From contig NZ_VOHE01000002.1 in NCBI RefSeq assembly GCF_007859305.1, forward strand, positions 496,001-560,000: 64,000 nt of DNA, in the 5' to 3' direction. A program made the translations under genes and the position numbers. The DNA comes from Luteimonas wenzhouensis (GTDB lineage: Bacteria; Pseudomonadota; Gammaproteobacteria; Xanthomonadales; Xanthomonadaceae). The notes beneath the pieces are model-generated. The model was given only the letters and a program-made list of their open reading frames with translations, had not been told where the DNA came from and made no database searches. Below, in pieces: positions 26,792 to 36,365 of the stretch (its first letter is position 1; every line of letters starts with the position of its first letter).

Positions 26792-27589
26792 CTACGGGAT
26801 GCCACTGCCGATCCGGCTCCAGTCGACCCAGCCAGGCGCGGTCGAGTCGAGGTTCATCCAGACCAGGAAGGCCTTGCCCCTCAGCTGGCTCTCGGGGAGC
26901 GTACCCCAAAACCGGCTGTCGTCGCTCCTGTCGCGGTTGTCGCCCATCACGAAATACTCGCCCTCCGGAACCCGCCATTCGCCCTCCCCGGGATCGAAGC
27001 CGCCCGGCCTGCGGGTCTCGAGGATCTGGTGGGTGCGCCCGGGCATGGTTTCTTCGATCAGCTCGGCGCCGGTCATGTCGCGGCCGCGGCCGACGCCTTG
27101 GTACGGGCGCGGCGGGCCGTAGGCGAACGGCTCGCCGTTCACGTACACGGTGTTGTCGCGGTAGGCCACCACGTCGCCGGGCAGCCCGACCACGCGCTTG
27201 ATCCAGTCCTGGTCGGGGTGGTGCGGCGGGCGGAACACCACCACGTCGCCGCGCTGCGGCTCGCCGATCCCGATCACCTTGCGGTTGGTCACCGGCAGGC
27301 GGATGCCGTAGCTGAACTTGTTGACCAGGATGAAGTCGCCGATCAGCAGGGTCGGCATCATCGAGCTGGACGGGATCCGGAACGGCTCGGCGACGAAGCT
27401 GCGCAGGACCAGGACCACGAACAGCACCGGGAAGAACGCCCGCGCGTAGTCGACGACGATCGGCTCCTTGGGCTCGAGCAGGCCCGCCCGCTGCGCGCGC
27501 CGGCGCGCGAAGAACAGGCGGTCGAGCATCCAGACCAGGCCGGTCGCGAAGGTGAGCACGACCAGCGCCAGCTCGAACCACTTCATCAT
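26792..27589 (-). CDS. lepB: Signal peptidase I LepB
   Basis: A 265-residue membrane-bound serine protease that cleaves Sec and Tat signal peptides. Two transmembrane segments (about 4-22 and 50-64), nucleophile Ser76 in IPSSSMMPTL, general base Lys131 in IKRVVGLPGD, and the GDNRDRSDDSRFWG box near the C-terminus. All catalytic residues are intact. Starts 13 bases after the lepA stop. Two consecutive Met codons make the start ambiguous by one residue. Confidence 0.97.
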   Translation of the reverse strand: MMKWFELALVVLTFATGLVWMLDRLFFARRRAQRAGLLEPKEPIVVDYARAFFPVLFVVLVLRSFVAEPFRIPSSSMMPTLLIGDFILVNKFSYGIRLPVTNRKVIGIGEPQRGDVVVFRPPHHPDQDWIKRVVGLPGDVVAYRDNTVYVNGEPFAYGPPRPYQGVGRGRDMTGAELIEETMPGRTHQILETRRPGGFDPGEGEWRVPEGEYFVMGDNRDRSDDSRFWGTLPESQLRGKAFLVWMNLDSTAPGWVDWSRIGSGIP

Positions 27590-27602
27590 GTCAGCCCATC
27601 CC

Positions 27603-29408
27603 CTACTTGTTGTCCACCTGGAGCACCGCCAGGAACGCTTCCTGCGGGATCTCGACGCGACCGACCTGCTTCATCCGCTTCTTGCCCTCCTTCTGTTTCT
27701 CGAGGAGCTTCTTCTTGCGGCTGATGTCGCCACCGTAGCACTTGGCCAGCACGTTCTTGCGCAGCGCCTTGACGTTGGTGCGGGCGATGATCTGCGAGCC
27801 GATCGCGGCCTGGATCGCCACGTCGAACTGCTGGCGCGGGATCAGTTCCTTCATCTTCTCGGTCAGCTCGCGGCCGCGGCGCTCGGCGTGGCTGCGATGG
27901 ACGATGATCGACAGCGCGTCGACCCGGTCGCCGTTGATCAGGGTATCCACGCGCACGAACGGGCCGGGTTCGAAGCGGATGAAGTGGTAGTCGAGCGAGG
28001 CGTAGCCGCGGCTGACCGACTTGAGCCGGTCGAAGAAGTCCAGCACCACCTCGGCCATCGGCAGCTCGTAGCTGATCTGCACCTGGCTGCCGAGGTACTG
28101 GATACCCAGCTGCACCCCGCGCTTGTCCTCGCACAGCTTGATGATCGGGCCGATGTAGGCCTCGGGGGTGAGGATGTTGGCGCGGATGATCGGCTCGCGG
28201 ACTTCGACGATCTGGTTCACCGGCGGCAGCTTGGCCGGATTGTCGAGCGGCATCACCTCGCCGTCGGTGCGCAGCACCTCGTAGATCACCGTCGGGGCGG
28301 TGGTGATCAGGTCGAGGTCGTACTCGCGCTCCAGCCGCTCCTGCACGATCTCCATGTGCAGCATGCCCAGGAAGCCGCAGCGGAAGCCGAAGCCCATCGC
28401 CTCGGAACTCTCGGGCTCGAAGCGCAGGGCGGCGTCGTTGAGCCGCAGCTTGTCCAGCGCCTCGCGCAGGTCCGGGTAGTCCTCGGCGTTCACCGGGAAC
28501 AGCCCGGCGAACACCCGCGGCTGCATTTCCTGGAAGCCCGGCAGCGGTTCGGGCGCGGGATCGCCGGCCAGGGTCAGCGTGTCGCCCACCGGCGCGCCGT
28601 GCACGTCCTTGATCGAGGCCGTGATCCAGCCCACTTCGCCAGCCGAGAGCTTGCCGGTGGACTTGCGCTTGGGGGTGAACACGCCGACGTCGTCAACCTG
28701 GTGGGTGCGGCCGGTGGACATGACCAGCAGCTTGTCGCCGCGCTTGACCTCGCCCTGCATCACCCGCACGAGCGAGACCACGCCCAGGTAGTTGTCGAAC
28801 CAGGAGTCGATGATCAGCGCCTGCAGTTTGTCGGTGTCGCGGCGCTTCGGCGGCGGAATGCGGTGCACGATCGCCTCGAGCACCTCCTGCACGTTCAGGC
28901 CGGTCTTGGCGCTGACCGCGACCGCGTCGGAAGCGTCGATGCCGATCACCGCCTCGATCTCGGCCTTGGCCCGTTCGACGTCGGCGGTAGGCAGGTCGAT
29001 CTTGTTGAGCACCGGCACCACCTCCAGCCCCTGCTCCACCGCGGTGTAGCAGTTGGCCACCGACTGCGCCTCCACGCCCTGGGCGGCGTCGACCACCAGC
29101 AGCGCGCCCTCGCAGGCGGCCAGCGAGCGGCTGACCTCGTAGCTGAAGTCGACGTGGCCCGGGGTGTCGATGAAGTTGAGGTGGTAGGTCTCGCCGTTGC
29201 GGGCGGTGTAGGACACCGACACCGAGTGCGACTTGATCGTGATGCCGCGCTCGCGCTCGATCGGGTTGTTGTCGAGCACCTGCGCTTCCATCTCGCGCTC
29301 GGTCAGCCCGCCGCACAGCTGGATGATGCGGTCGGCCAGGGTCGACTTGCCGTGGTCGACGTGGGCGATGATGGAGAAGTTGCGGATCTGCCGCATCGGG
29401 TCTGACAT
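27603..29408 (-). CDS. lepA: Elongation factor 4 (LepA)
   Basis: A 601-residue translational GTPase that acts on stalled or misassembling ribosomes. G1 AHVDHGKS (about 12-19), G2 RERGITI, G3 DTPGHVD, G4 NKID; LepA-specific C-terminal domain ending in [18 protein letters not shown]. Length is normal. Start ATG 29408 fits relatives; ATG 29396 four codons later is an alternative. Neither has a good ribosome binding site because CCTCCCCC precedes them. Co-oriented with and upstream of lepB. Confidence 0.97.
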   Translation of the reverse strand: MSDPMRQIRNFSIIAHVDHGKSTLADRIIQLCGGLTEREMEAQVLDNNPIERERGITIKSHSVSVSYTARNGETYHLNFIDTPGHVDFSYEVSRSLAACEGALLVVDAAQGVEAQSVANCYTAVEQGLEVVPVLNKIDLPTADVERAKAEIEAVIGIDASDAVAVSAKTGLNVQEVLEAIVHRIPPPKRRDTDKLQALIIDSWFDNYLGVVSLVRVMQGEVKRGDKLLVMSTGRTHQVDDVGVFTPKRKSTGKLSAGEVGWITASIKDVHGAPVGDTLTLAGDPAPEPLPGFQEMQPRVFAGLFPVNAEDYPDLREALDKLRLNDAALRFEPESSEAMGFGFRCGFLGMLHMEIVQERLEREYDLDLITTAPTVIYEVLRTDGEVMPLDNPAKLPPVNQIVEVREPIIRANILTPEAYIGPIIKLCEDKRGVQLGIQYLGSQVQISYELPMAEVVLDFFDRLKSVSRGYASLDYHFIRFEPGPFVRVDTLINGDRVDALSIIVHRSHAERRGRELTEKMKELIPRQQFDVAIQAAIGSQIIARTNVKALRKNVLAKCYGGDISRKKKLLEKQKEGKKRMKQVGRVEIPQEAFLAVLQVDNK

Positions 29409-29463
29409 GGGGGAGGCGGCAGCCGCTCGCTCGTTCCGGGACAACGCGGGATTATCGCACAGG

Positions 29464-29552
29464 GCCGGCCCCGCCCCGTCTGCGCGCGGCCGCGGCAGGC
29501 GCCGCGGACCGACCCCCGCGGCCCGTTCGCGCGGGCCGCGGGCGGGGCCGGC
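29464..29552. repeat. Nested inverted repeat between mucD and lepA
   Basis: Outer perfect 12-bp arms GCCGGCCCCGCC (29464-29475) and GGCGGGGCCGGC (29541-29552) enclose an inner perfect 11-bp hairpin CCCGCGGCCCG / CGGGCCGCGGG (29515-29525, 29532-29542) with a 6-base loop; the inner and outer right arms share two bases, so they may be alternative folds. No T-tract. It lies just after the mucD stop and before lepA, so it could limit read-through or form an attenuator. Confidence 0.6.
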
Positions 29553-29567
29553 GGGGCGGCCGACCGG

Positions 29568-31103
29568 TCAGTCGTCGCCGTCGGGGGTGATCGCCACGAA
29601 GCGGGTGCCGCCGGACCGGCCGCGCACCAGCAGCATCACGGTCTGGCCCGGCTTGACCCCGCGCAGCTCGCGCTCGAGCGCGGCCACGCTGTCCACCGGG
29701 GTCCGGCCCACGCGCAGCACCACGTCGCCGGGCGACAGCCCCGCCTCGCGCGCCGCGCGGCCCTCGACCCGGGCGATGGCCACGCCCTCGCCCGCCTGCA
29801 GGCCCAGCTGGCGGCGCTGCGCCTCGCCCAGGTCCTGCATCACCAGGCCGAGCACGTTGGCCGCGCCGGCCGGGCCCGCGGACGGGCCGCCCGGGCGGGC
29901 GGGGGCAGCGCTGGCGACCGGATCGTCCTCGAGCTCGCCCAGCACCACGTCGAAGCGGCGCTCGCGGCCATCGCGGAGCACGACCACCTTGATCCGCGTG
30001 CCCGGCGCCTTGTTGCCCACGATCGGCGGCAGGTCCCCGGGCTGGCGGATGACCACGCCGTCGGCGCTGCGGATCACGTCGCCGACCTCGATCCCGGCCT
30101 TCTCCGCCGCGCTGCCGGGCACCACCTCGCTGACCAGCGCGCCGAGCGTGTCGGGCAGCTTGAACCCGCGCGCCTGCTCGGTGGTGATCGGCGTGGCCTG
30201 GAACACCACGCCCAGCTGCCCGCGACGCACCCGGCCGGTCTCCTTGATCTGCTCGGCCACGTTCATCGCCACGTCGATCGGGATCGCGAAGGCCACGCCC
30301 ATGTAGCCGCCGGAGTTGCTGAAGATCTGCGAGTTGATCCCGATCACCTCGCCGCGGGTGTTGAGCAGCGGGCCGCCCGAGTTGCCCTGGTTGATCGCGA
30401 CATCGGTCTGGATGAAGGGCACGTACTGCTGGTTGGCGTAGGGGTTGCTGCGCCCGACCGCGCTGACGATGCCGGCGGTGACCGTCTGCTCGAAGCCGAA
30501 CGGCGAACCGATCGCCACCGCCCACTGGCCCGGCTTGACGGTCGAGGCGTCGCCGGTGCGCACCACCGGCAGGTCCTTGGCGTCGATCTTGAGCACCGCC
30601 ACGTCCGAGCGTTCGTCGCTGCCCACGACGGTGGCCTCGAACTGGCGCCGGTCGGTGAGCGTGACCTTGACCTCGTCGGCCCGGTCGATGACGTGGTGGT
30701 TGGTCAGGATGTAGCCGTCGCCGGAGATGATGAAGCCGGTGCCCATCGCACGGCCCCGCGGCGCGGGGCTGCGGCCGCCCGGCCCGGGGAACTGGAAGCC
30801 AGGGCCGAAGAAGCGGCGGAAGATCTCGGGGATCTGCTCCTCGAGTTCCTCGTCGGTGGACTGGCTGCGGCGCGCGCCGATGGTGGTGTCGATCTTGACC
30901 ACGGCCGGGCCCACCTCCTCCACCAGGCGGGTGAAGTCCGGCAGTCCCGAGACCAGCGGCGCGGCGGGCACGGTGGTGGGCTGGGCCGCGGCGGCCACCG
31001 CGGCCCCGGCGGGGGTCCGGGCGGTGGCGATCGGCAGCGCCACCGCGGTGGCGGCGGCGGAAACCAGCAGGATCAGGGCGAAGGCGGAGACCGGTGTTTT
31101 CAT
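29568..31103 (-). CDS. mucD: DegP/MucD-type periplasmic serine protease
   Basis: A 511-residue HtrA-family protease and chaperone. Signal sequence at 1-30, trypsin-like domain with catalytic His137 (TNHHVI), Asp167 (SDVAVLK) and Ser242 (GNSGGPL), then two PDZ domains (about 295-385 and 425-505). It degrades misfolded envelope proteins, and as last gene of rpoE-rseA-mucD it belongs to the sigma-E regulon. A Pro/Ala/Gly-rich linker joins the PDZ domains. The gap to rseA is 111 bp. Confidence 0.95.
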   Translation of the reverse strand: MKTPVSAFALILLVSAAATAVALPIATARTPAGAAVAAAAQPTTVPAAPLVSGLPDFTRLVEEVGPAVVKIDTTIGARRSQSTDEELEEQIPEIFRRFFGPGFQFPGPGGRSPAPRGRAMGTGFIISGDGYILTNHHVIDRADEVKVTLTDRRQFEATVVGSDERSDVAVLKIDAKDLPVVRTGDASTVKPGQWAVAIGSPFGFEQTVTAGIVSAVGRSNPYANQQYVPFIQTDVAINQGNSGGPLLNTRGEVIGINSQIFSNSGGYMGVAFAIPIDVAMNVAEQIKETGRVRRGQLGVVFQATPITTEQARGFKLPDTLGALVSEVVPGSAAEKAGIEVGDVIRSADGVVIRQPGDLPPIVGNKAPGTRIKVVVLRDGRERRFDVVLGELEDDPVASAAPARPGGPSAGPAGAANVLGLVMQDLGEAQRRQLGLQAGEGVAIARVEGRAAREAGLSPGDVVLRVGRTPVDSVAALERELRGVKPGQTVMLLVRGRSGGTRFVAITPDGDD

Positions 31104-31214
31104 CGGGACGGGTTCTCGGATTCAACCAGGACGGGCCGTGCGCGCGGGCCTGGGGCCTGCGCCGCGGGTGGCGCCGCGCGCGGGCGCTGCGCCGACATCA
31201 TGCACGCAACCGGC

Positions 31215-32222
31215 TCAGGGTTGGCGCGCGTCCGCCGCGGCCGCTTCGCCCGGATCGGCGGGCGGCGGCCAGGGCAGGGCCTGCGGCGTGGCGGGCAGGA
31301 ACGGTTCGAATACCGGCGCGCGCGGGGCCAGGCCGCCACCGGAAACGGTATAGCCACCGGCCGAGGGCAGCAGCGATCGCGGCCAGGGACGCGTCGCACC
31401 GGCCGGCGGCACCGGGAACGGGTCGTTGGTGGCCGCCGCCGCGGGCGGTTCCGCGGCGGACATCGACGCCAGGGCGACGTCGACGGACGCGCGGTCCGGC
31501 GTCGCCTCCGGCGGGACGGCGGGGGACGCGTCCGGCCGCGCCTCGCGGACCCGCGCCACGGCCGGCGCCTGGGCACGCTCGCGGCGCTCGGCGGCCCGGC
31601 GCGGCGTGTCGGCCAGCGCCGCCGCGGACGCCGCCAGCGCGAGCGCGGCCTCCGAACCGGCGCCAGCGACCTCGCCGGGCGCATTGGCCACGGCGTCGGC
31701 CAGCTCCCGTCCGGCCGCGCCGGCCGGCTGTCGCGCGACCGGCGGAGCCGGCTCGGGAGCGGTGGGAGCGGCGAGTTCGGCCACCAGCGGCGTGCGCTCG
31801 CCCGTCGCCGGCGACTGGCCCGGCACCGGCAGTTGGCGGCTGGCGAACACCGCGAGCAAGGCCACCGAGGCAGCGATCGCCGCCCCGCCGCCCCAGCGCG
31901 CGATCCGCGGACGGACCAGGCGCACCGAAGCATCGCGCCCGCCCTCGCCCGCGTCGCCGGCCACCGCCTGCGCCACGCGCTGGGCGAAGTCGGGCGGCAG
32001 CAGGTCGTTGCGCTGGCCGCGCAGCACGTCGCCGCACACCTGCCAGCGCTCCCAGCACGCCGCCAGCACCGTGTCGTGCTGCAGGCGGCGCAGCATGAAG
32101 CGCGCCTCGTCGGGCGAGAGTTCGCCGTCGAGCATCGCCGACAGCTGCTGCCGGTGGTACAGGAACAGCTTGTCGGGATCGGGCCTGATCTGCACCGGCT
32201 CGTTGTCGTCGACGTGGATCAT
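31215..32222 (-). CDS. rseA: Anti-sigma-E factor RseA/MucA-like
   Basis: A 335-residue inner-membrane protein. The cytoplasmic N-terminal domain (about 20-90, LFLYHRQQLSAMLDGELSPDEARFML and CWERWQVCGDVLRG) matches the RseA sigma-binding domain. One transmembrane helix is at about 110-128. The periplasmic part (130-335) is long, Pro/Ala-rich and unlike E. coli RseA (216 residues in total). ATG 32222 overlaps the rpoE stop by 4 bp. No rseB/mucB follows. Release of sigma-E by regulated proteolysis is known for the family; which signal acts on this long periplasmic tail is not evident. Confidence 0.9.
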   Translation of the reverse strand: MIHVDDNEPVQIRPDPDKLFLYHRQQLSAMLDGELSPDEARFMLRRLQHDTVLAACWERWQVCGDVLRGQRNDLLPPDFAQRVAQAVAGDAGEGGRDASVRLVRPRIARWGGGAAIAASVALLAVFASRQLPVPGQSPATGERTPLVAELAAPTAPEPAPPVARQPAGAAGRELADAVANAPGEVAGAGSEAALALAASAAALADTPRRAAERRERAQAPAVARVREARPDASPAVPPEATPDRASVDVALASMSAAEPPAAAATNDPFPVPPAGATRPWPRSLLPSAGGYTVSGGGLAPRAPVFEPFLPATPQALPWPPPADPGEAAAADARQP

Positions 32223-32833
32223 CGTGCCGCTCGCTCCGCTCTGGTATCGCTGTCCAACAGGGGCCTGAGCTCCTGGTCGATCGCCTCGCGCGCCCGGAAG
32301 ATGCGCGAGCGGACCGTGCCGATCGGGCAACCCATGCGCTGGGCGATCTCCTCGTAGCTCAGGCCGTCGACCTCGCGCAGCGTGATCGCGAGCCTGAGCT
32401 CCTCGGGCAATGCTTCGACCGCGCGCATCACCGTTTGTTCCAGCTGCTGGCGCATCAGTTCACGATCGGGCGTGTCGCTGTCGCGCAGGCGGATGCCGGA
32501 ATCGAACTGTTCGGCGTCCTCGACGTCGATGTCCGCGCCCGGCGGGCGGCGGTTGCTGGCCACCAGGTGGTTCTTGGCGGTGTTGACCGCGATCCGGTGC
32601 AGCCAGGTGTAGAACTGGGAGTCGCCGCGGAAGTTGCCGATCGCGCGGTAGGCGCGGATGAAGGTTTCCTGGGCGACGTCCTGGACCTCGCTCCAGTCGT
32701 GTACGTAGCGCCCGATCAGGGCCGCGATCCGGTGCTGGTACTTGCGCACCAGGAGGTCGAACGCGGCGTTGTCGCCGCGCTGTACGCGCCTGACCAGCTC
32801 CAGGTCCAGTTGTTGGGTATCGATCTCGGCCAT
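32219..32833 (-). CDS. rpoE: RNA polymerase sigma-E factor RpoE
   Basis: A 204-residue ECF sigma factor of the RpoE/AlgU type: DLELVRRVQRGDNAAFDLLV, region 2 with VQDVAQETFIRAYRAIGNFRG and YTWLHRIAVNTAKNHL (about 50-95), and region 4 with LREVDGLSYEEIAQRMGCP and TVRSRIFRAREAI (about 150-190). It directs the envelope stress response. Start chosen: ATG 32833 with CAGGAG upstream; a longer frame to 33028 has no homology and covers the promoter. Followed by rseA with a 4-bp overlap. Confidence 0.97.
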   Translation of the reverse strand: MAEIDTQQLDLELVRRVQRGDNAAFDLLVRKYQHRIAALIGRYVHDWSEVQDVAQETFIRAYRAIGNFRGDSQFYTWLHRIAVNTAKNHLVASNRRPPGADIDVEDAEQFDSGIRLRDSDTPDRELMRQQLEQTVMRAVEALPEELRLAITLREVDGLSYEEIAQRMGCPIGTVRSRIFRAREAIDQELRPLLDSDTRAERAAR

Positions 32834-32887
32834 CCGGCCCGGCGCTCCTGCCCTTGCAAAACCCTGCCCGGCCTGGCGACCGGGGCC

Positions 32888-32915
32888 TGTGACCGCGTCC
32901 AGGGCCGGAAGTTCC
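32888..32915 (-). promoter_or_regulatory. Sigma-E-type autoregulatory promoter of rpoE
   Basis: Minus strand: -35 GGAACTT (32915-32909), a 16-base spacer, and -10 TCACA (32892-32888). The E. coli sigma-E consensus is GGAACTT with a 16-17 base spacer and TCAAA, so the -35 and spacer match fully and the -10 differs by one base. The predicted start lies about 48 bases before the rpoE ATG, as expected for an autoregulated rpoE operon. Confidence 0.7.
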
Positions 32916-32998
32916 GCCCCGATCGCCCGAACTGGGGGCGCCCGGCAGGCGGCACAAGGCGCGGAGGCGGTTTGCCCCGGGCCCGGCCGGCGCCGGAT

Positions 32999-33028
32999 TT
33001 GACTGCGGCGCAACACCCTCTGGATCAT
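32999..33028 (+). promoter_or_regulatory. Possible sigma-70 promoter of the fatty acid oxidation gene
   Basis: TTGACT (32999-33004), an 18-base spacer and GATCAT (33023-33028), about 35 bases before the start codon. It shares the 229-bp divergent region with the rpoE promoter. The -35 is good; the -10 matches four of six bases. Confidence 0.4.
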
Positions 33029-33062
33029 AAAGGGCTACCCATACCCTAACGGATGGTCCCGC

Positions 33063-35138
33063 ATGATTGCTGGCCTGGACGGACTGCGCTTCAGCCACTG
33101 GCAGGTCGAGCAGCGCCCCGACGGCGTTGCCGTGCTGTCGTTCGATCGCGCCGGCGAGTCGGTCAACACCTTCAGCCAGGACGTGCTGATCGAACTCGAA
33201 TCGCTGCTCGAGCGGCTGGCCCTGGATCCGCCCAGGGCCCTGGTCCTGCGTTCGGCCAAGGACAAGGGCTTCATCGCCGGCGCCGACATCCGCGAGTTCG
33301 CCGAGTTCGACCGCAAGGGCACGATCGGCGACTCCATCCGCCGCGGCCAGCAGGCGTTCCAGCGCCTGGCCGAGCTGCCCTGCCCCACGGTCGCCGCGAT
33401 CCACGGCTTCTGCATGGGCGGCGGCACCGAGATCTCGCTGGCCTGCGACTACCGCGTGGCCAGCAACGACCCGTCGACCCGGATCGGCCTGCCCGAAGTC
33501 AAGCTCGGCATCTACCCCGGCTGGGGCGGCAGCGTGCGCCTGCCGCGCCTGGTGGGCGCGCCGGCGGCGATGGACGTGATGCTGACCGGGCGCAACCTGT
33601 CCGCCGCCGCGGCCCGCGCCATGGGCGTGGTGGACAAGGTGGTCGAGCCGGCGGTGCTGGTCGATGCCGCGGCCGAACTGGCCCTGCGCGGCACGCAGCG
33701 TCCGTTCCGCCAGCGCTTCCTGGGCTGGTTCACCAATACCTGGCCGGTGCGGCAGGTGCTCGCGCCGGTGCTGGCCAGGCAGGTCGCGCGCAAGGCGCGC
33801 AAGGACCACTACCCCGCGCCCTACGCGCTGATCGAGACCTGGCGCCGCAGCGGCGGCGGGATCCAGGCCCTGCTCAAGGCCGAGCAGAAGTCGGTGGTGA
33901 AGCTGGCCGGCACCCCGACCGCGCGCAACCTCACCCGCGTGTTCTTCCTGATGGAGCGGCTCAAGGGCCTGGGCGGCAAGGATCCGCACGACATCCATCG
34001 CGTGCACGTGGTCGGGGCCGGCGTAATGGGCGGCGACATCGCCGCGTGGGCCGCGTACAAGGGTTTCGAGGTCACGCTGCAGGACCGCGAACAGAAGTTC
34101 ATCGACGGCGCCATCGCCCGCGCGCAGGAGCTGTTCGCCAAGCGGGTGAAGGACGAAGGCAAGCGCCCGGCGGTGGCCGCGCGGCTGAAGTCCGACCTCG
34201 CCGGCGACGGCGTGGCCGATGCCGACCTGGTGATCGAGGCGATCATCGAGCGCGCCGATGCCAAGCGCGAGCTGTACGCGAACGTCGAGCCGCGACTCAA
34301 GCCCGACGCGCTGCTGACCACCAACACCTCCTCGATCCCGCTCGAGGAGCTACGCGAACACATCGCGCGCCCGGCGCAGTTCGCCGGCCTGCACTACTTC
34401 AACCCGGTGGCGCTGATGCCACTGGTGGAGATCGTGCGCCACGACGCGATGGCGCCGCGCACCGGGCAGCGCCTGGCCGCGTTCTGCAAGGCCCTCGACA
34501 AGCTGCCGGTGCCGGTCGCCGGCACGCCCGGCTTCCTGGTCAACCGGCTGCTGTTCCCGTACATGCTCGAGGCGGCAACCGCGTACGCCGAGGGCATCCC
34601 CGCGCCGGTGATCGACAAGGTGGCGGTGAGGTTCGGCATGCCGATGGGGCCGATCGAGCTGATCGACACGGTCGGCCTGGACGTCGCCTACGGCGTGGGC
34701 CAGGAGCTGGCGCCGTTCCTCGGCCTGGCGATCCCGCCGGCGCTGTCGCAGCCGCCCGAGCCCGGCAAGCGCGGCAAGAAGGACGGCCAGGGCATCTACG
34801 CCTGGGAGAACGGCAAGCCGAAGAAGCCCGAGGTACCGAAGGACTACAAGGCGCCCGGCGACCTCGAGGACCGGCTCGTGCTGCCGCTGCTCAACGAGGC
34901 GGTGGCCGCGCTGCACGAGGGCGTGGTCGAGGACGCGGACCTGCTCGATGCCGGCGTGATCTTCGGCACCGGCTATGCGCCGTTCCGCGGTGGCCCGATC
35001 CAGACCATTCGCGAGCTCGGGGTCGAGAACGTGCTGGCGCGCCTGAAGGCGCTGCAGGGCCGCTACGGCGACCGCTTCGCGCCGCGCCCGGGCTGGGACA
35101 ACCCGGCGCTGCGCGCGGACGCCGGCCAGGCGGCCTGA
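33063..35138 (+). CDS. 3-hydroxyacyl-CoA dehydrogenase/enoyl-CoA hydratase fusion (FadB/FadJ-like)
   Basis: A 691-residue bifunctional fatty acid beta-oxidation protein. N-terminal crotonase domain (1-190) with oxyanion-hole region KGFIAGADIREF (68-79) and catalytic glutamates Glu123 (MGGGTEIS) and Glu145 (GLPEVKLGIYPG). The NAD-binding motif GAGVMG is at 318-323, the catalytic His lies in GLHYFNPV, and two C-terminal dehydrogenase domains follow. All key residues are present. No thiolase or acyl-CoA dehydrogenase gene adjoins it, so its thiolase partner is elsewhere. FadJ is the nearest E. coli match by length (714). Divergent from rpoE. Confidence 0.94.
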   Translation: MIAGLDGLRFSHWQVEQRPDGVAVLSFDRAGESVNTFSQDVLIELESLLERLALDPPRALVLRSAKDKGFIAGADIREFAEFDRKGTIGDSIRRGQQAFQRLAELPCPTVAAIHGFCMGGGTEISLACDYRVASNDPSTRIGLPEVKLGIYPGWGGSVRLPRLVGAPAAMDVMLTGRNLSAAAARAMGVVDKVVEPAVLVDAAAELALRGTQRPFRQRFLGWFTNTWPVRQVLAPVLARQVARKARKDHYPAPYALIETWRRSGGGIQALLKAEQKSVVKLAGTPTARNLTRVFFLMERLKGLGGKDPHDIHRVHVVGAGVMGGDIAAWAAYKGFEVTLQDREQKFIDGAIARAQELFAKRVKDEGKRPAVAARLKSDLAGDGVADADLVIEAIIERADAKRELYANVEPRLKPDALLTTNTSSIPLEELREHIARPAQFAGLHYFNPVALMPLVEIVRHDAMAPRTGQRLAAFCKALDKLPVPVAGTPGFLVNRLLFPYMLEAATAYAEGIPAPVIDKVAVRFGMPMGPIELIDTVGLDVAYGVGQELAPFLGLAIPPALSQPPEPGKRGKKDGQGIYAWENGKPKKPEVPKDYKAPGDLEDRLVLPLLNEAVAALHEGVVEDADLLDAGVIFGTGYAPFRGGPIQTIRELGVENVLARLKALQGRYGDRFAPRPGWDNPALRADAGQAA

Positions 35139-35245
35139 CGCAAGCAGGCGCGACGACGACCCTGGGCCGTCGCGTCGCCGCGCGCCACGGGCGCGGGAGC
35201 GCGCGCGACCTCGATCCGTGCGACACGGTCTCGCGGTTCGACGAC

Positions 35246-35266
35246 AGCGCCTGCGCCGCAGGCGCT
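35246..35266. terminator. Hairpin at a convergent junction, possible bidirectional terminator
   Basis: GCGCCTGCG-C-CGCAGGCGC forms a perfect 9-bp stem with a very short loop, between the fatty acid oxidation gene and the convergent DUF4380 gene. No T-tract on either side, so it may be a Rho-assisted or partial terminator only. Confidence 0.35.
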
Positions 35267-35291
35267 TCGGGATTCGCGCCGCGCGGGCCCC

Positions 35292-36365
35292 TCAGGGCGC
35301 GAGTCCGACCTCGCGCAGGGCCTCAAGCAGCGCGGCGCGCTGGGCCTCGAGCGTCTCCGGCCCGTCGTAGGGCAGCACCGTCCAGGTCTCGGCCGCCCGC
35401 ATCGATTCGCCCGGCGCGAGCCTGCGCAGCGGCGCGTGCACCTCGAGTTCGAGCAGGCCGGCGCCGGGGTCGTCGTGGTGCCACTGCTGGTAGACCTCGA
35501 CCTGGCCGTGCTCGGGATGGATCGATGCGTCGGGCTGCAGGTCGAAGCGGATCAGCAGCAGCTGGCCGGCGTTGAAGCCGGCGAGCCAGCCCGCGGAGGG
35601 ACGGATGAACACCTTGCCGCGACGCCCGCCCTTGCCCTGCGGCGGCGGTTCGGCCTGCAGCGAGTACAGCCCGTCCTCCCACCAGGCGACGGGACCTGCG
35701 AAGAAGTCATCGCCATCGGCGCGCAGGCGCGCGTCCTCCGGACCGGCCACCGGTACGAACACGCGGCTGGCGGCCGGCAGGCGGGTGTTGAACCACAGGT
35801 CGCGTTCGATCTCGCGGTCACGGACGTTGACCGCCTCGGCCTCCAGTTCGACCGTCGCCGGCGCCCGTCCCGACAGGCGATAGCGCTGGTGCGCGCGCAG
35901 GCCGCTGACCGGGCTGTCGACGCCTTCGAGCGCGACCGCGTGCGCGGAGCGTTCGACGACGCGGTTGCGGCCATAGGCCAGCCACGGGTCCGGTGGCCAC
36001 GGCGCGGCGGCTTCGCGGCGCCCCGGATGCACGTCCTGGTCGAGCCACCAGCCCGACTGCGGGCCGGCCCACAGCACGTGGCCCAGGTAGGGGATGTCGA
36101 TCCCGTCGGCCGCCGGTGCGGGCGGCGGCACCTGCGCCAGCGCGGCGCCGACCTTGAGCAGGTTGGGCCGGTCCGGCAGCGACAGGTGCACCACGCGGCC
36201 GCCCAGGTCCGGCGCGATCGCGAGCCGGACGTGGCCGTCGTCCAGCCACAGCCATGCCTCCTCGCGCTGCGTCTCGCCCTGCGCTGCCGCCGGCGCGGCG
36301 CAGGCCAGCAGCGCGGCCAGCAGCAGCGTCCACGTGCGACTGCGGCGGCCGGCCACGGCGCGCAT
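35292..36365 (-). CDS. DUF4380-family exported protein
   Basis: A 357-residue exported protein with a mainly beta sequence resembling galactose-mutarotase-like DUF4380 proteins (GRVVHLSLPDRPNLLKVG, WWLDQDVHPG, VVERSAHAVALEGVDSPVSGLRAHQRYRL). The N-terminus is a signal peptide; LLAC at 19-22 could be a lipobox, or cleavage may occur later at AAA-Q. A carbohydrate-binding or mutarotase-like role is suggested by fold only. Its ATG overlaps the pilZ stop (TGATG), so it ends the long fab-holB-pilZ gene run. Function unknown. Confidence 0.78.
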   Translation of the reverse strand: MRAVAGRRSRTWTLLLAALLACAAPAAAQGETQREEAWLWLDDGHVRLAIAPDLGGRVVHLSLPDRPNLLKVGAALAQVPPPAPAADGIDIPYLGHVLWAGPQSGWWLDQDVHPGRREAAAPWPPDPWLAYGRNRVVERSAHAVALEGVDSPVSGLRAHQRYRLSGRAPATVELEAEAVNVRDREIERDLWFNTRLPAASRVFVPVAGPEDARLRADGDDFFAGPVAWWEDGLYSLQAEPPPQGKGGRRGKVFIRPSAGWLAGFNAGQLLLIRFDLQPDASIHPEHGQVEVYQQWHHDDPGAGLLELEVHAPLRRLAPGESMRAAETWTVLPYDGPETLEAQRAALLEALREVGLAP

